A DNA stretch of 64,000 nt from Lycocorax pyrrhopterus obiensis (Eukaryota > Chordata > Aves > Passeriformes > Paradisaeidae): NCBI GenBank assembly GCA_014706295.1, contig JACSVZ010000024.1, forward strand, positions 5,753,969-5,817,968, read 5' to 3'. Positions 1 through 12,896 of the stretch are shown here, piece by piece. The notes under the pieces were generated by a model, which saw only the letters and a program-made list of their open reading frames with translations, was not told the origin of the DNA and did no database searches. A program made the translations under genes and the position numbers. Numbering within the stretch: position 1 is the first letter of the stretch; each line of letters starts with the position of its first letter.

Positions 1-3000
1 ATCCAGCTGGCAGATCCCCGTGATTCCTTTCTTTCTGAGAACACCCACCCTCGGCAGCGGGGTGCCGGGGAGCTGTGCCGCAGCGCTGCGGTGCCGGGGG
101 CTCGCCGGGATGCTCCCGATCCCGGGGGAGGACGTTTTGCATCAGCGCTGCAGGGGCACCCACCTGCTCTGCTGGGTGGCTTGAACCAGAGGATGGGGCT
201 AAAAGTGGGGGTTTTGGGGGGTGGTGACTCCGGTGCTGCCTCAGCACTTCCCTGGCTCTCGCTTCCTTCAGCCGCCGGCGTCCTCGGGGTTGTCCTGTCC
301 GGGAAGAGCCCCACACCTGCAGTGGGAGGTCCCCAGTGCCACGACCTTCACCAGTCTGGCCCAGTTGAAAGCCAGCAGGCCAGTTCCCCGCAGGGAGCCG
401 GCCACGGGGCGGTTTCCAGCCCCTCTTGCCTCATGCCTGGATCACGGTGCTGCCGCACGTGCCGGGACGTGCTGCCGCAGATCCCTGTGGGAATGATGGC
501 ATCGAGGCGGGGGGTGATGGAGGAGCTTTTTGGGCACCTCTCCTTTGGGGTCTGGGCAGGAAGGGGAGCCTGACTCTGCCGCCCTGAGCGGGGCCCAGCA
601 GCTGAGGCCACTCTCCATTCCCACAGCAACATCCTGGTGTGTTTTGGGGGGTGCTGACCCTCACTGGACCCTTGGAAAATCAGGAGGCAGCCCGTGGGAA
701 GCAGGAGCCAGCTCGTGGCCCTATGCTGAGCAGCCCTGGGGTGTCCGGCAGCTCAAGGGTGCCGGCAGCTCTGCCAAGCTCAGAACACAGGTCATGCTTC
801 CCCTGCTCACGGCGCTGTAAACATTAACTAATCAATCCCGGTGAAATCCTTTCTTTTTCATAGTTAACTGTTTTTTTGGGGAGTGCAGGTAGAAAACCTG
901 GAGCTGTGGCATCCAGGGAGGTTTTGCCCGTTCCCGGCGCTGTCTCTGCCTGCTCCGTGGTGCCCGGCACGTGGCCTGGCTTCTTTGGACGGGGACAGCA
1001 CAAGGTGGTTTGTCACCTTGTCCGAGTAACCTGGCTCCAGTTAGGGAGGGAACAACCTCCCAGGGACTGGAGGAGACCCTGGGGCAGGCAGGAGAGGTGG
1101 AGGATCCTTGTAAAAATCAGCCAGGGTTCATTCCCGGTTGGGACTGGAGCCTTCCTGGTGGTACATGGCATTCCTGGCCATGCCCAGCTTGAAGAACCTC
1201 CTTTTTTCCACTTGTGGCTGGTGTTGTGCCACAATAAATGGAACCTGAGGTGTCTGGGGACTCGGAGGGGCCTTGCTCCTTGAGCCAAGCAGCTCTCCCA
1301 GCATGCAGCCGCCTCCTGGTGCAAGGGATTGCTGGGGGATCCATCCCACGAGGACAAATATCACCCCTGGGTGCTGCTGAGTGGGCTGCACGAGGCCTCT
1401 GTGGCCTGTGGGAGCTCTGCTGGGGCTGGCAGCGTGGTGGTGACTCCTTGCTGGGGGAGAGGAAGCCCTTCTTCCCCTTCATCCCTCGGGAGGAGGCTTG
1501 GCCAAGTTCCACTTTTGGAGTGGAGAGTCCCTGGCTTGAGCAAGCGTGGGGGAAGCTGGGCTGGGAGCCCACGGGATTTTCCATCATTGGGTGAATAACA
1601 CGGATTTTTGGGAGGGATACATGTGGGAGTCATTGGTTTCTCTGGCATGGGGGGGACACCAGAGGCAAAGGGGGGCTCAAGGAGGTGGCAGGAGCCTGGG
1701 GCAGCCCTGGGTGTCCGAGGCAGAGCCCCAGTGCTCGGTGCACGGGGCTGTTCTGCTCGTGGTTGTTTGGGCCAGTGGGGAAACGGGGCTGGTGGCATTG
1801 CAGGTGACAGCATCCTCCCCACCCGGCCCGGCCTCTCTCTGCTGCCTTGGCAGTGGGGTCATCCCCATCCCAAGGCTCAGCGGTGCCTCGGGGGCTGGGA
1901 TTGCCTGGCAGGGAGGTGCGTGCCTCCCCCCATCCCGCCGGCATCCCCGCAATCAGCAATCAGCGGAAGCCGCGGCCGGCGCTGTCCTGGTGCCCTGCTA
2001 ATGAACCAGAACCGTGGCTGAGCCCTGCTCTCACAGCTCCTGGGGCTGTTGGCTGCTTCTCCTCGTTTCCATGGGCTTCTGGTCCAGAGAGAAAATCCCC
2101 TGGGAGGGCAGGGGGTGGGTGGAAGGTGGCTGCAGCCGCGGTACCTCGCTGGCACCGTCACCGGGACGTGACCCGCGGGTGTGCGGGGCTGTGCCGGAAG
2201 GCTTTGATCTCCTCTCGGAGCCTTTGGAAAGGGCTGGGGCTGTTCTCTCCCTGCTCTCCTGAGCGCTGTGGAGCCTTTTCCTTCCCGGCTCATGCTCCGG
2301 GGCGAGACCGGAGTCTTTGACCTCCGTCTGCTGGGTCCCAGCCAACCTCCTTTCCAGGCTCGTCTCGCTTGTGTCAGCTAAGTTTAGACTGCTCTGGACA
2401 TACTGTGGCTGATGCCAGTGGCAAGGAACCTCCCAGAGGGAAGTAAAACAAGAGGTTTTATTTAAATGTAAAGTGCTTTAACACCATTGTTTGAATACCC
2501 GGGTGATAAGTGCCTTTTTTATGGGTCTGGAATGGATGAATCCAGGCTGTGGGAGCAGCAGGGCGCTGCAGGTTCCAGTTCCTCCTGTTCCGGTGCTGGG
2601 AGAGGCTGTGCTGGAGCTCGGGGTGGGCGTGAAGGAGCTGGTCCATACTGGGATCTCCGGATACAGCTCCATCCTCCCGCACAGAGGGGCTGTGAGCCCT
2701 TCCTGGGCCATGGGCTCAGCCTGGCTGGTTCCTGCACGGGGCAGTGTTTCGCTGCCGGCCGGAGCCGCAGAGCCGGGACAGGCGTGGGGCGGTGGGGAGA
2801 TGCACGGAGCAGCTGGGAAGCAGCGCAGGGAAGCCCTGGAAGAGACCCTGAGCTCCAATAATCCAGCCCTTCCCAGCGCTCTCCGTGGCTCAGCCTTGCC
2901 CAGGGCGGCGCTGATGTGGAAGCTCCGTGCTGTGGCCGGATCTTAGCAACGCCAGCTGAGTTTTCCAGGCAGGTGAGGCAATCCCTGCCCTGGGGAGAGG

Positions 3001-3176
3001 CGGTGCAGGGGTGCTGGCACACCTGGGATGGGGCCGGCAGCGGGGACACAGCGGGAGCCCTGGTTGCTGGGGCTGGTCACCGGCGCTGTGCCCCCCGGCG
3101 CTGGGTGAACCCTCCCAGGTCCATGGGCAGGACCAGCAAACCGGCTCCTCTCCGCACCCCGGATTGCTCACACCTT

Positions 3177-3209
3177 TCCCATCCCATCCCATCCCATCCC
3201 ATTCCATCG
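3177..3209. repeat. (TCCCA)n simple repeat
   Basis: The pentamer TCCCA runs about five times and decays at its right end. No other role is visible. Confidence 0.85.
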
Positions 3210-3812
3210 GAGGCTGCGGGTGGGGTGGGAACCAGCAGAGCCGGTGCTGGGAGGTGGTGGGGGAGCAGGGGTGGAGGCAGGGAGCTGATCTCCCCAGCAC
3301 GCCCCTCATCCCTGCTGGATGCTGTCCCTGAAATCTCCCTTTCCTTCCAGACGCTCTTTCTCCTGGGAAACTCCAGATTTAACCTCTCAGACTCAACCTC
3401 TGGGGGGTCTGGGCCCGCTACCGGGTCTGGGGGTGTTCAAACAGCCTCCAGCTTGCAGAGGGAAACCGCCAAGGAAATTCCCTGCACGGAGGATGCTTGG
3501 TGTTAATAAGCTGGGAAGTTTCACTTCCAAGCTCACGTCGTGGGGTTTTGTGTGTCTGGATGGATCTCACCCGGCCGGGGAGGGGGATCCTCCAGCGCCA
3601 GCTTCCTGCGGGGATGCGCGGTGGGGCGGGAGGCTGAGTGATCAGATTTGGTGCATGTTTGGCCGTGGACACGGTAAAACGAGTGCTGGGATGTGATCTG
3701 AGATGTGTGTCCTGCCTCTGGGTCAGATAAACCCGGAGATTCCTGGAAGAGGGAGGGGGGAGGTGGGGAGGGCTGTTGGGTGAGATGGTTGGGGAGATTC
3801 CGGGTGAGAAGC

Positions 3813-3848
3813 AGGATGCTGATCCCTGTCAGGATGCTGATCCCTGTC
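3813..3848. repeat. 18-bp perfect tandem duplication
   Basis: The 18-bp unit AGGATGCTGATCCCTGTC occurs twice in direct succession without mismatch, in noncoding DNA. Confidence 0.9.
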
Positions 3849-6800
3849 ACCCCCCAGAGCACAGCCCGGCAGGGCTGGGACAGGTCTGTGTGCAGGGCTC
3901 GTGCCTGTGCCCCGTCCCTGCAGCCGTGCCTGGAGTGTCCCTTTGTCACCCCCTGTTTATCGGCGCTCTGAGCCAGCCAGCTCCCGGAGCTGCGAGGCCA
4001 CAATCGTGTTTATTTTGTTGTTTTCCTGTGCGTGACATGCCTGCATTTCCATTTTTCATTTCCTGCTGAGCCCTGTTTCCCTCCGGTGAGCCCGAGCGTG
4101 CCGGCAGCCGCCTGCCCCTGCCCTCCCCTGCTCGGATGAGCATTTTTTAATGATGCTGGGGAAGCTCTTCCAGCCTCCCACAGGTGATGAGTGCTGTGTT
4201 TTGCACCTCTGCGGCACCTGCGTGGGCTGTGTTCTCTCCCAGCTTCTGTTTTGCCCACCTTGAGCTCTGCTAGGAGCCTTTTCACCTTCCTCTAGCTCTG
4301 CTGGGACCCCTGCACAGGTCAGGGGCGTAATCCTGGCATGGCTGGGATTCAAACCAGCTCCTTCTCCAAATCCCTTGCTCTGCCCTTGCTGCCCCCAGCC
4401 ATCCACCCCACTCCTGCCTTGATCCTGGTGGGATTTTTGTGCTGACTTCTGGCCGTGTCCCATCAGGCTGGGACTCCTCTTGGTTTTTATTAATCGTTAC
4501 TCGGGTCTGTTGTGGCCCTACAGAAATGCTTTTGCCAGCAGCTTATTTTTCCCTGCAGGAAACTGTATACAAGGGCTCCCTTGGCTGAGAGATTCCAGGT
4601 GACCTTGGGCACTTTTTGCTCCTGGTAAGACTCAAAACTATCCTGTGGGAGCGACTCCTCTCCCTGCGGAGCGGGGCTGGGACGCCTTCCCGGTGGTCCC
4701 GTGCTGCCCCGCCAGCTAATGAGCATTAGTTAATTAGTGCCCCCGCACCACCCCTGTGCTGCAGGCACGTTCAGTTGACACGGTGATGTTGGGGACAGCT
4801 GGTGTGGCCCTGGCCGTCCCTGTGACCCCGCTGGGGGCTCGCCAGGGCGGTGACGATGCAGCCTTAAGGCTCTCCCTAAATAAATCCACCCCGCACCCCA
4901 AGCGTGCCCTGGATCACACCCCCATTCCCTGGCTCCGGCAGCATCCTCGGCGTGGCTGGAACAGCCCCATCCCCACTCCTGGGGCCGGTGGGGTCTCCCA
5001 GCACCCCCCAAACTCCGGGGTGACAGCGGTGGGGACAGCCGTGGGTGGCACGGGAGGTTTCGGTGCGGGCGCCTCCAGACGCTGCTGCCCGTGGAGATAT
5101 TTCATCCTGGCCGGCTGTTTGGGATGCCTCTCGTTCCTGCTGCCAGGGCAGTTGCTGTGCCGGGAGATCTGGGATTCCTGGATGCGCCGTGGCCGCCGCG
5201 GGAGCTGGGGGCTGCCCTGACTCTGCCCCATTCTCAATGTGATCCAGCCAGCTGGAGCGATCCTTTGCTCCTCCAGGAATTCCTGGCGTTCCCGGCAGAG
5301 GGGAGAGGGAGCTGGGATGCTTGGGGATGGGATCTGGTGGCGTCAGAGCCGCTTCCCATTAACCCCCTCGGGACGGGAGGAGGGAAGTGCCCTTCTCCCC
5401 ACCGAGGCAGGGTTTGGGGTGTGCTCGGTGGGTTCTGGGCTCTCTTCCCTGCATCTCCCTCCTGCTGCTGTAATTTTGGAGCAGCTCCCTGCTTGCCGTG
5501 TCCAGTGGCCATCCTGATGGGATCTGGTCTCTCCCCTTTGCTGGGAAGGGCAGGATGGAGATAAATAAAGGTGGGATCTCGCTGTCCCCCCGTGATGGGC
5601 TCAGCTCTCTGTGCCTGTTTGGGGCTGTTGGAAGGGAAGGACCCGATGTCCCCTCGTGCCCCCTCTGTGGGGCTGTTCCCACCCTTCCTTCTCACAGCCC
5701 CTTTGTCAGGAAGAATCAGGATTTTTTTTTCCCCCTTTCTTTTTGTCTTCCTTTAGAGGAAAATTCCATTGTGCTATTTTTAGTGGTGACAACTTGGCTT
5801 CTCGCAACAACTTCGTTCTGCTGCCGGCGCTGCCGGCGGGCGCGGGGGGATGGCTGGGAATGGCCCCGTGATGCCAGGGATGCAGCGGGCACCTCCAGCT
5901 CCAGCCTGGCATCCAGGCTCTTCCTGTGGCCACTCCCTGGTGGTTGGATCAGCTCCTGGATCAGCTCCTTGCTGGGATGAACCGATGTCACCTCCGTGCC
6001 ACCGGAGCTCGGAGGGGTGCAGAGGGTCCTGGGGTACTCCCAGTGTGGGGGAGGCACCTCGCCACCTGCCCCCTTTCCCAGCTTGGAGCTCCCAGAGGGA
6101 TTTTTGGCTCCCTGGTTCCCAGCTGTCAGGGGCACGAGCAGCAACTGGTCTGTGCTGGGCTTGCTCTGCTCACCATGCAAAGTGATACCCTCAGCGTGTG
6201 TCTGTCCCTGGAGAAGCGTCCGTGTGTCCTGGAGCTGTGGAGGAGGTGGACATGGGGCTGCTTCCATGAGTGCTCTGGTTTTATGAGTATTTTTATGGAT
6301 AATGTCGCCGTGGGGTGGGGGGTTGCTCTGGGGAGGCACCTCAAGACACGGTGAAGGAGCCAGGGATTCGTGGATGAGGGGAATCTCCTCGCTCCCCTGA
6401 TTTTCAGGGATCTTCCCCCCTGATTTTCGGGGGCAGATTTGGCTCCTGCAGCACATCCTCGCTCTGTTTCTCTCCTCTTCCTCTGGCAAAGCTCAGATGC
6501 CGTGTGGGAGCCCAGGCAGGATGATCCTGCACCGTGTGGTGGGTCTTGCTCAATCTGCTGGGATCTTTCCAGAGAGAGAATGGCAAGAGCAGGATCTACC
6601 TCTGTGACAGCCCATTTCAACACTACTGATGATGATATTATCATTATCATTATTGGTTTTATTATTTGATTTAATAGAAGTCCTGCTCCGTGCCCAGTGG
6701 ACACCAGCCCTGCTGAAGGGCAGCAATGAGCGGGTCAGGCGCTCGGATCCCCTTGGATCACTCTGGGCTGGTTCCTGCTGCCAAAAATTCCTTTAAAACC

Positions 6801-7419
6801 AGTAAATCTCCTTTTCAGCTTTGCGAGCGCCTCACAGCCGGGCCGAGGTGAACATGTGGCGAGTGTCGGGGGGCAGAGACAGGAGGGATCTGCTCCCCGT
6901 CTGCTCCTGGGTCTCACCTGGCCCCATTTTCCCAGCATTTTATGGCACTTTTCTGATGGCTTCTCCCAGATTGTTGGCCAGGGTGGCTTTTCCCACAAGG
7001 ATTGGGACCCATCTCCCCACTGCCTGCATTTTCCTCGTCTCCTGCCTGCCAGCCTTAAATCCCATTGGGTTTTTTCCTTCCCCTCCCAATTCCCTTGACC
7101 ATGCTCCTTGCTGGAAATATCCCCAGGACATCCAATCCCTGAAACCTCCGGCGTGGAGGGGTGGGATGAGGGATGCCGGGGGTGGGAGGGGGGCGACCCT
7201 GGTGGTGCGGGGCAGTTGCTGGGCTCATTTGCAAAAAAAGGGGGGTGGCCTCAGCCCTGGGAGGCTTTCATGTGCTTCATCAAATAAGGAAACACTGCCA
7301 GTGGTCAAAGGGCGACTGAGAGGAGTCCAGTGGGAATGCCGAGCCGGGGACAGCGGCCAGAGCTTGTGGGTGCCCCGATGCCGCCCAGCTGAGGAGCTGG
7401 TGGTGGGTCCGGCTGGAAA

Positions 7420-7471
7420 ATGAACCTGGAGAAGTACAAGAAGTTCCTGGATGGGCTCGGCACGCTGAGAG
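7420..7471 (+). CDS. Weak candidate alternative first exon (17 codons)
   Basis: An ATG with A at -3 opens MNLEKYKKFLDGLGTLR and is followed by AGAG|gtattt. The split base G would complete an Asp codon with the AT that opens the exon at 24784, the same junction made by the first exons at 18856 and 23070. The donor is weak, there is no strong CpG island, and the intron would be about 17 kb. A chance open frame is quite possible. Confidence 0.25.
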
Positions 7472-9175
7472 GTATTTGTGACCCAGCTCGGGGGGGAGAG
7501 GCTGAGCCGCTCCGGCTCCAGCTGGGTGCCACCATCTGTCATCGATCGCCGATCGAGGCGGATGGAGCGCTGCCGGCACGGCCAGGAGCTGCCCAGGGAG
7601 GCAGCCGGGAGGGGTGGTGCTTTCCACGGCTCCGCTTCACTTCCCTCTTTTGTCCTCTCCTTGGATTTGGAGCTGGGCACAAAGGGAGCGCTGGGGCAGC
7701 GGCCGGCCTGGCCCTGGGAGCAGCGTAGGGAGCCCGGGGAAGCTGCTTCAATAACAACTGGGAAAGGAATCGAGCTCCAATTCCTGCTCGGAGGGAGAGC
7801 AGGCTGCTGTTCCCACGGCACGGAGGCTGACCCTGCTCTGCTCAGGGTGTTTTCGCCGCGTGGCCGCGGGTGCAGATTGCTGTTTTCCCACTTCCCTTCT
7901 TTCTAAAGCTCTTTCCCAATGCTGTGCCCTCTCCTGCCTCGCGGGCTGTCCCTGGAGAGCCAGCTGGGACACCCGATCGTGCCGGGCTGGCCCCTGGCAG
8001 GTGGCTGGAGGCTGGCACCCGTTGTCCCACTGCTGCAGGCAGCGAGCCCGGGCTGCGGGAGAGCAGCTCGGCTTACCTGCTGCTCTGGGAACGCTTTTTA
8101 TCCCCCTTTCTTTCTCTATTTTTTTTTATCTTCCCTGCTGTCAGAGGAGCTTTTTTCCTCTGGAATTCCCAGCCAGCCTTGTCCTGCTGCAGGGGTTCTC
8201 CTGCTGGAAGGAGAGGAGAGGAGAACAGAAGGCACCTGGAATGCCATCGCCTGTCATCCAACAATGCTGTCATTGACTCGCCCCTTTTCACAGCAAGGCC
8301 TCGGCTGGGCTTTACCAGCTGATCCCATTGTATAACAAAGGTGAATCAATTCCATGTTTAATTTAGCAGGGAGCCAAGGGAGTTGTCACCAGCAGGCTGG
8401 CAGTGTCCCCACCCTCCCGTGCCGCCGCCGCCACCGCCGCGAAGGGTTAATCCCGCAGCTCTGTGGCTGACAGCTGCCCTGACTTATCGAGTCTGGGAGG
8501 AATATAATTCACTTTCTTGTGCTGCCGTGGTGTCCATCATGAATTTTTCCTGAGCCTCGCTGCAGCTGGCACTGGGAATCAATGTGAAAGGAGCCCCGAG
8601 TCGCCATGTGCCGGCTGGGTGTGCCGAGGGTGGTGGCCGGCTCTGTCCCCTCCATGTCCAGCCCCTTGGCAGCCAGAGCAGGGATGAGTGCTGGGTTTGG
8701 GTGCTGTTGACCCCAACTCTTCGTTTTGGGGCTGCTGCTGAAGCTCTCACACGGAGCTTCCCGGCCCCGTCTCCAGCTGCAGCTCAGCGAGTTCCCGTCC
8801 TGCCGGCGCGAGCGAGGCGCGGGGAGCCCAGATGACATTATTAATCGTGTTTACAAGGTGACTGCTTGCAGGAGCTGAGCTGGCAGCCTTCCCTTCTCCA
8901 GGTGCTGCCCAGAGCCCTGCCGGGAGCGTTGGCTCCCGTGCTGGCTCCCACATCCCGGAGCTCGTGGCGCTTTCCGCTCCCATGAGCCCAGAACAAGGAC
9001 ATGGCAATGCGGTTGGCACGTCCCCAAGGAGCCCCAGTCTGTGGGTTTTGGTCTGTTTTGCTGCCTCTAGACCCAGTGATGCTGACTTTGTCTGTCACCA
9101 GCTGTGTTTACCACAGCCCTTCGTGGTTTTAATTCACGAGCAGGGAGGAGATGGTGGTGTGGGCAGGGAAGGGGT

Positions 9176-9306
9176 GGAGGCTGGAAGTGTCCAAGGCCAG
9201 GTTGGACAAGGCTTGGAGCAACCTGGTCTGGTGGAAAGTATTCCTGCCCATGGGGGTGAAATGGCCTTTAAGGTCCCTTCCAACCAATCCAGTCTGGGAT
9301 TCTGTG
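9176..9306 (+). mobile_element. CR1 LINE 3'-end fragment
   Basis: The sequence contains the CR1 3'-end signature: AAGGCCAGGTTGGAC, then CTTGGAGCAACCTGG, GCCCATGGGGG, AAGGTCCCTTCCAACC and a terminal ATTCTGTG. It is a truncated, diverged, inactive copy in sense orientation. Confidence 0.85.
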
Positions 9307-12300
9307 CTTGGAGGAGGCCAAACGCTGCTTGAGCCAGCACAGTTTGAGTTCTTCCACGCTGCTGTGGGGAAAGATGGAAGGGACAAGCACATCCAAGCAC
9401 AGAAGGGGTGCCCACAGGGAATGGTTGGCTCTGTGGTGTGGAGATGCTGTGCCGTGCATCCTGCTGTTGCTGTTTGGCATTGCCATGGATCTAAGTGTGC
9501 TCCCAGCACTGAAAACAGCCAGCCCAGCCTGCCCTTGAGCTGCAGGGCTGGCCAGAGCTGCAGGAAAACAAGGTTTTATTGCTGGAGAGGTTTCTTTTCC
9601 CTTCTCCCCCCTCATCTCTATTCATCTCTCCGGGGAGGTGGAGGCAGCAGCGGATATTGGAGCTGGGAGTGTTTCATATGTAAATGCTCGTGTGTGTGTG
9701 AGTCCAGGCCCCTGACCCCCGGCTCCGTGCCAGCATCCATCCCTGTCAGCCCTCCAAGGGGCTTGGAGAGCATCCCAGTGCCCCCAGCCCGCCCAGCTGG
9801 GATGGGGCTGGGGGGCCCTGCCAGATCCCTGTCTCCATGCCGGGAACAAAGGATGCTGCTCCCGGCGGGACCCTGCCCCGGTGGGTGTGGGGTCACCCGG
9901 ACTTTCCACACAGTTTCCATCTTGAGTTTCCTGGGGCGGCGTCGGTCACGGCCCCGAGATGACCAGATCCTTTGGGCTTGGCTGAGGAAACCCATTTGAT
10001 TACAAATTTATTGCTGGGTTAATTTTACCAGCAGCACGAGGACGGCCGGTTTCTCTTCCCGAGGAGTTTTGTTGTTTACTTGGCAGCCGGCTCAAACCCG
10101 GCATCTCCTCGGCCCTGTCCGTGCACTGCCAGCTAATCTGGCTCCATCTGACCTTGGAGCTGCCACGTGCTTTCCCCAGGGGAACCAGGCTCAGATTTTC
10201 CCCCCCCCCCGTGACCAAGGAGTGGGTCCACGCTTGTTCCTGTCACCTCACCACCGCGCACGAGCAGTGAGGAATTTCGTGGCTCTGCTGAGTTCCTGCT
10301 GTTAAAAAAGAGGGGTTCAGGTGCTACGTGCTGGCCCTGCTGCCTGAGGGATGCGTGGGATCGGAGCAGGAGGCACGAGCAGCATCCTGCCCTGCTGTGT
10401 GCCACAGCGCTGGAGCGGTGCCACAGCTCGTCCCCTTGTCACTGTTTGCTTTCGTCCCGTCGCCCGGTGGCTTCCCCGAGGAGCCGAGGCCGCCCAAGGT
10501 GGCCGGGTGCGATAAGAGATCCAGGGCCAACATCTTCCCTGGCTGCCGTGGGTGGAGGCCCTGGTGAGTTTTGGCTCCTCCAGCACGTGGCTCTGCCAGC
10601 CCTGTGTCCCTGTGTGTGAGGAGGATGGGGCTGGTGTCCCCTGGGAAAGGGTGGGTGGCACTTTTTTGGCACGGCCGCTCGGTGAGGTGTCCCCTGGGCA
10701 GCGCTGCCAGGCAGGGACACTCACGGGCTGTGCCCTAGCTGAGGATCTCTGTTGATTTACAGCTTTCCCACCACAGCTCTGTGGTGCCAGGGATGGTTTT
10801 AGCCTCGGAAAGGTCCGGCTCAGCCCTGCTGAGGGAATCTGCTGGGCTTGGGCCAGGCTGGAGGGGTCCGGCAGGCCTGGGGCTTGAACGGAGCGGCCAG
10901 AGCAGTGTTAGCAACTGGATTATTTCATTTGCTTTTTAACAGGGATTAAGTTTCTCTGCAGGAGAGCAGGTCTCTAGGGAACAGAGGTTTTGGGCTCCTG
11001 CCTCCCCCTTTTTTTTAATCCTACATTTATTTCTCTGTGCTGCTGCACGCCAAGGCCGGCCGGGATCTGGCGGCAGCAGCAGGGATGGAGCATCACTTCA
11101 GGGCCTGGCACAGCCATGACCAGGGGTGTGATTGAGCCTGGAAGGACAAGGAGCAGGTCCTGGGTGCTGTGGGGAGGCAGCTGTGGGTGCCCTGCTCCCC
11201 AGACCCCCCTCTCCAGACACAGGGTGCTGGGGCTGGCTGGCAGAGCAAGCTGCCGCTCCTTCGCCCGCCTCCCGCCCGGTGCTAATCAGGTTTCACACTG
11301 CTTAGTTTGGGACATCTAATGAGATCAGGGCTCAAGGTTGCTGCCTGCCCTCCATCTGCAGAGGAAGAGGAGGGAATCGGCTGCTTCCTTCTCTTTGACC
11401 TCCATTTCTCAGAGCAGGCTTTGCACATCTCCGGCTCTGCCGCCGTCCTGGTGTTCGCAGCGTGGCGAGGGCGGGGAGACCCTGAGCTGCTTTTCGGGGC
11501 ACACCTCGGGAGCTGAAGGCAGAAACAAAGGGAGGACGCAGCTTCCCGACAGCACCTTGGGCAGTCACCTCTGTGCTTCGTTTGTGGGGAGCAGGACGAG
11601 GCCACCAGAGGCCATACCCAGGGGAGAGCCCAGCCCTGACCCCCCCAGCCCCGAAACCCCCGTTGTGTGGGGGCTGTGCAAACACAGCACCCCCCAAACA
11701 AAGCGCAGCCAGTTCCCACTAGGCCAACATTTCCCTCGTTCCCCCGCTGCCAAGCAGCCTCTGGTTGGCGTTGGAATAACAAGCCTCTCTGCGGAGACAC
11801 CGGCTCTTTTGTTAGCTGCTAGAAAAGGAGTTTTGATGCCGGCCATCCCTCCGCCCGCCCCCTCCCCGGCTTTCCTGCTCCCTAAGCCGCTGCTGTGGGA
11901 AGTGCAAAGCTTGGGCTTGAGCTGCCGGGGATGATCCCAGCGCCGCGGCTCCGATCCGGCTCCCCGCGGCTCTCCCTGGGGCTTGTCGGTGCTGGGGAGC
12001 AGCTCCGCACCCCAAGCGGCCACACCGCAGCGGGGTCTGGCTCCTCCAAGAGTGGCCAGGGCCTGGGACTTAATTTGGGGGATTTTTTCCAGCGTTCAGG
12101 GCATTCCTGGTGCTCAGCTCCTGTGCAGGCAGTGGGAGCGGGTGCAGGATTTGGGGTTTGGGCTGCTCTCCGGTACGGGGCTGTGCCCGTCCCCTCTGCC
12201 GGGGTTTCCATCAAATCTCACGGTGGTGGGGTTTTTTTTTTTTTTTGGTGTTTTGTTTTTCCATGGCTTTCTCCCTCGGCTGTCGGGGTGTGCTGGGAAT

Positions 12301-12818
12301 TGCGGAGCGGGTGTTTACCCAGCCGCGGAGACGGCGGCTCTGTGGAGGTGTGCGGCGTTGTCCCCGTGGTGGCCGGAGGGGCAGGGAGGGACCCGGAGAT
12401 GGCATCGCCTTCCTCCTCCTCCCCCGGCCTGGGAAAGAAGCCACCTCTCGTGTCAGCACAGGCCCCTGGGAAGGCGTGCAGACGTGTGTGTCCTCTTGCA
12501 CGTGGGCGTGCGAGCAAGCCTTCCTCTGCCCAGGGCTGACGCTGCTCCCTCCTGAAGAGCCCACGGGGTTTTCTGCCGGGAGACCTTTGCTGTTCCTTTC
12601 CCCGTTCATCCCCATCCTCCTCGCCTCCGGCACCGCCTTCACCTCTTCCCTCTCACCCAGCGCCTCCGTGGATGGCTCCAAGCTCTCCATGCAGCTTTTA
12701 TCCGTGCCCCCAGTGCCCTGTCCCCGTTCCCTGCCCTCTCCTTGCAGGTCGATGCCACCGAGTCCGCGCCAGCTCGGCGGGTCCGGTGCTTTCCGGGAGC
12801 CGGGCTTACGTGGCCGTG

Positions 12819-12896
12819 AATTTCGTGGCATCGCTCAACGAGCAGGTGCTGCCAGCAAATTTCGTGGCATCGTTCAGCGAGCAGGCGCTGCCAGCG
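12819..12896. repeat. 39-bp tandem duplication, open in two frames
   Basis: Two 39-bp units that begin AATTTCGTGGCATCG and end CTGCCAGC lie head to tail with four differences. Because 39 is a multiple of three, the duplication stays open in two frames (NFVASLNEQVLPA then NFVASFSEQALPA in one). No flanking exon signals support coding. Confidence 0.85.

Larger units (their letters stand above)
1..7419. other. Upstream noncoding stretch
   Basis: I see no exon set, conserved protein or RNA gene here. The many open frames are long because the DNA is GC-rich, and they have low-complexity G/P/S/R translations. The stretch holds a TCCCA repeat (3177-3209), an 18-bp tandem duplication (3813-3848) and AT-richer islands near 820-880, 2370-2510, 4716-4742 and 6610-6672. 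It may be intergenic or lie in a far-upstream MACF1 intron. Confidence 0.6.

Noticed and set aside
5555..5570. AATAAA-type poly(A) signals in the upstream stretch (for example near 1213, 4877, 5563, 16598)
   Set aside because: No open reading frame or exon chain precedes them, so there is no reason to see gene ends here.
9151..9999. Plus-strand open frame of 282 codons
   Set aside because: Its first third is a CR1 3' end, which is noncoding, and the rest resembles no protein I know.
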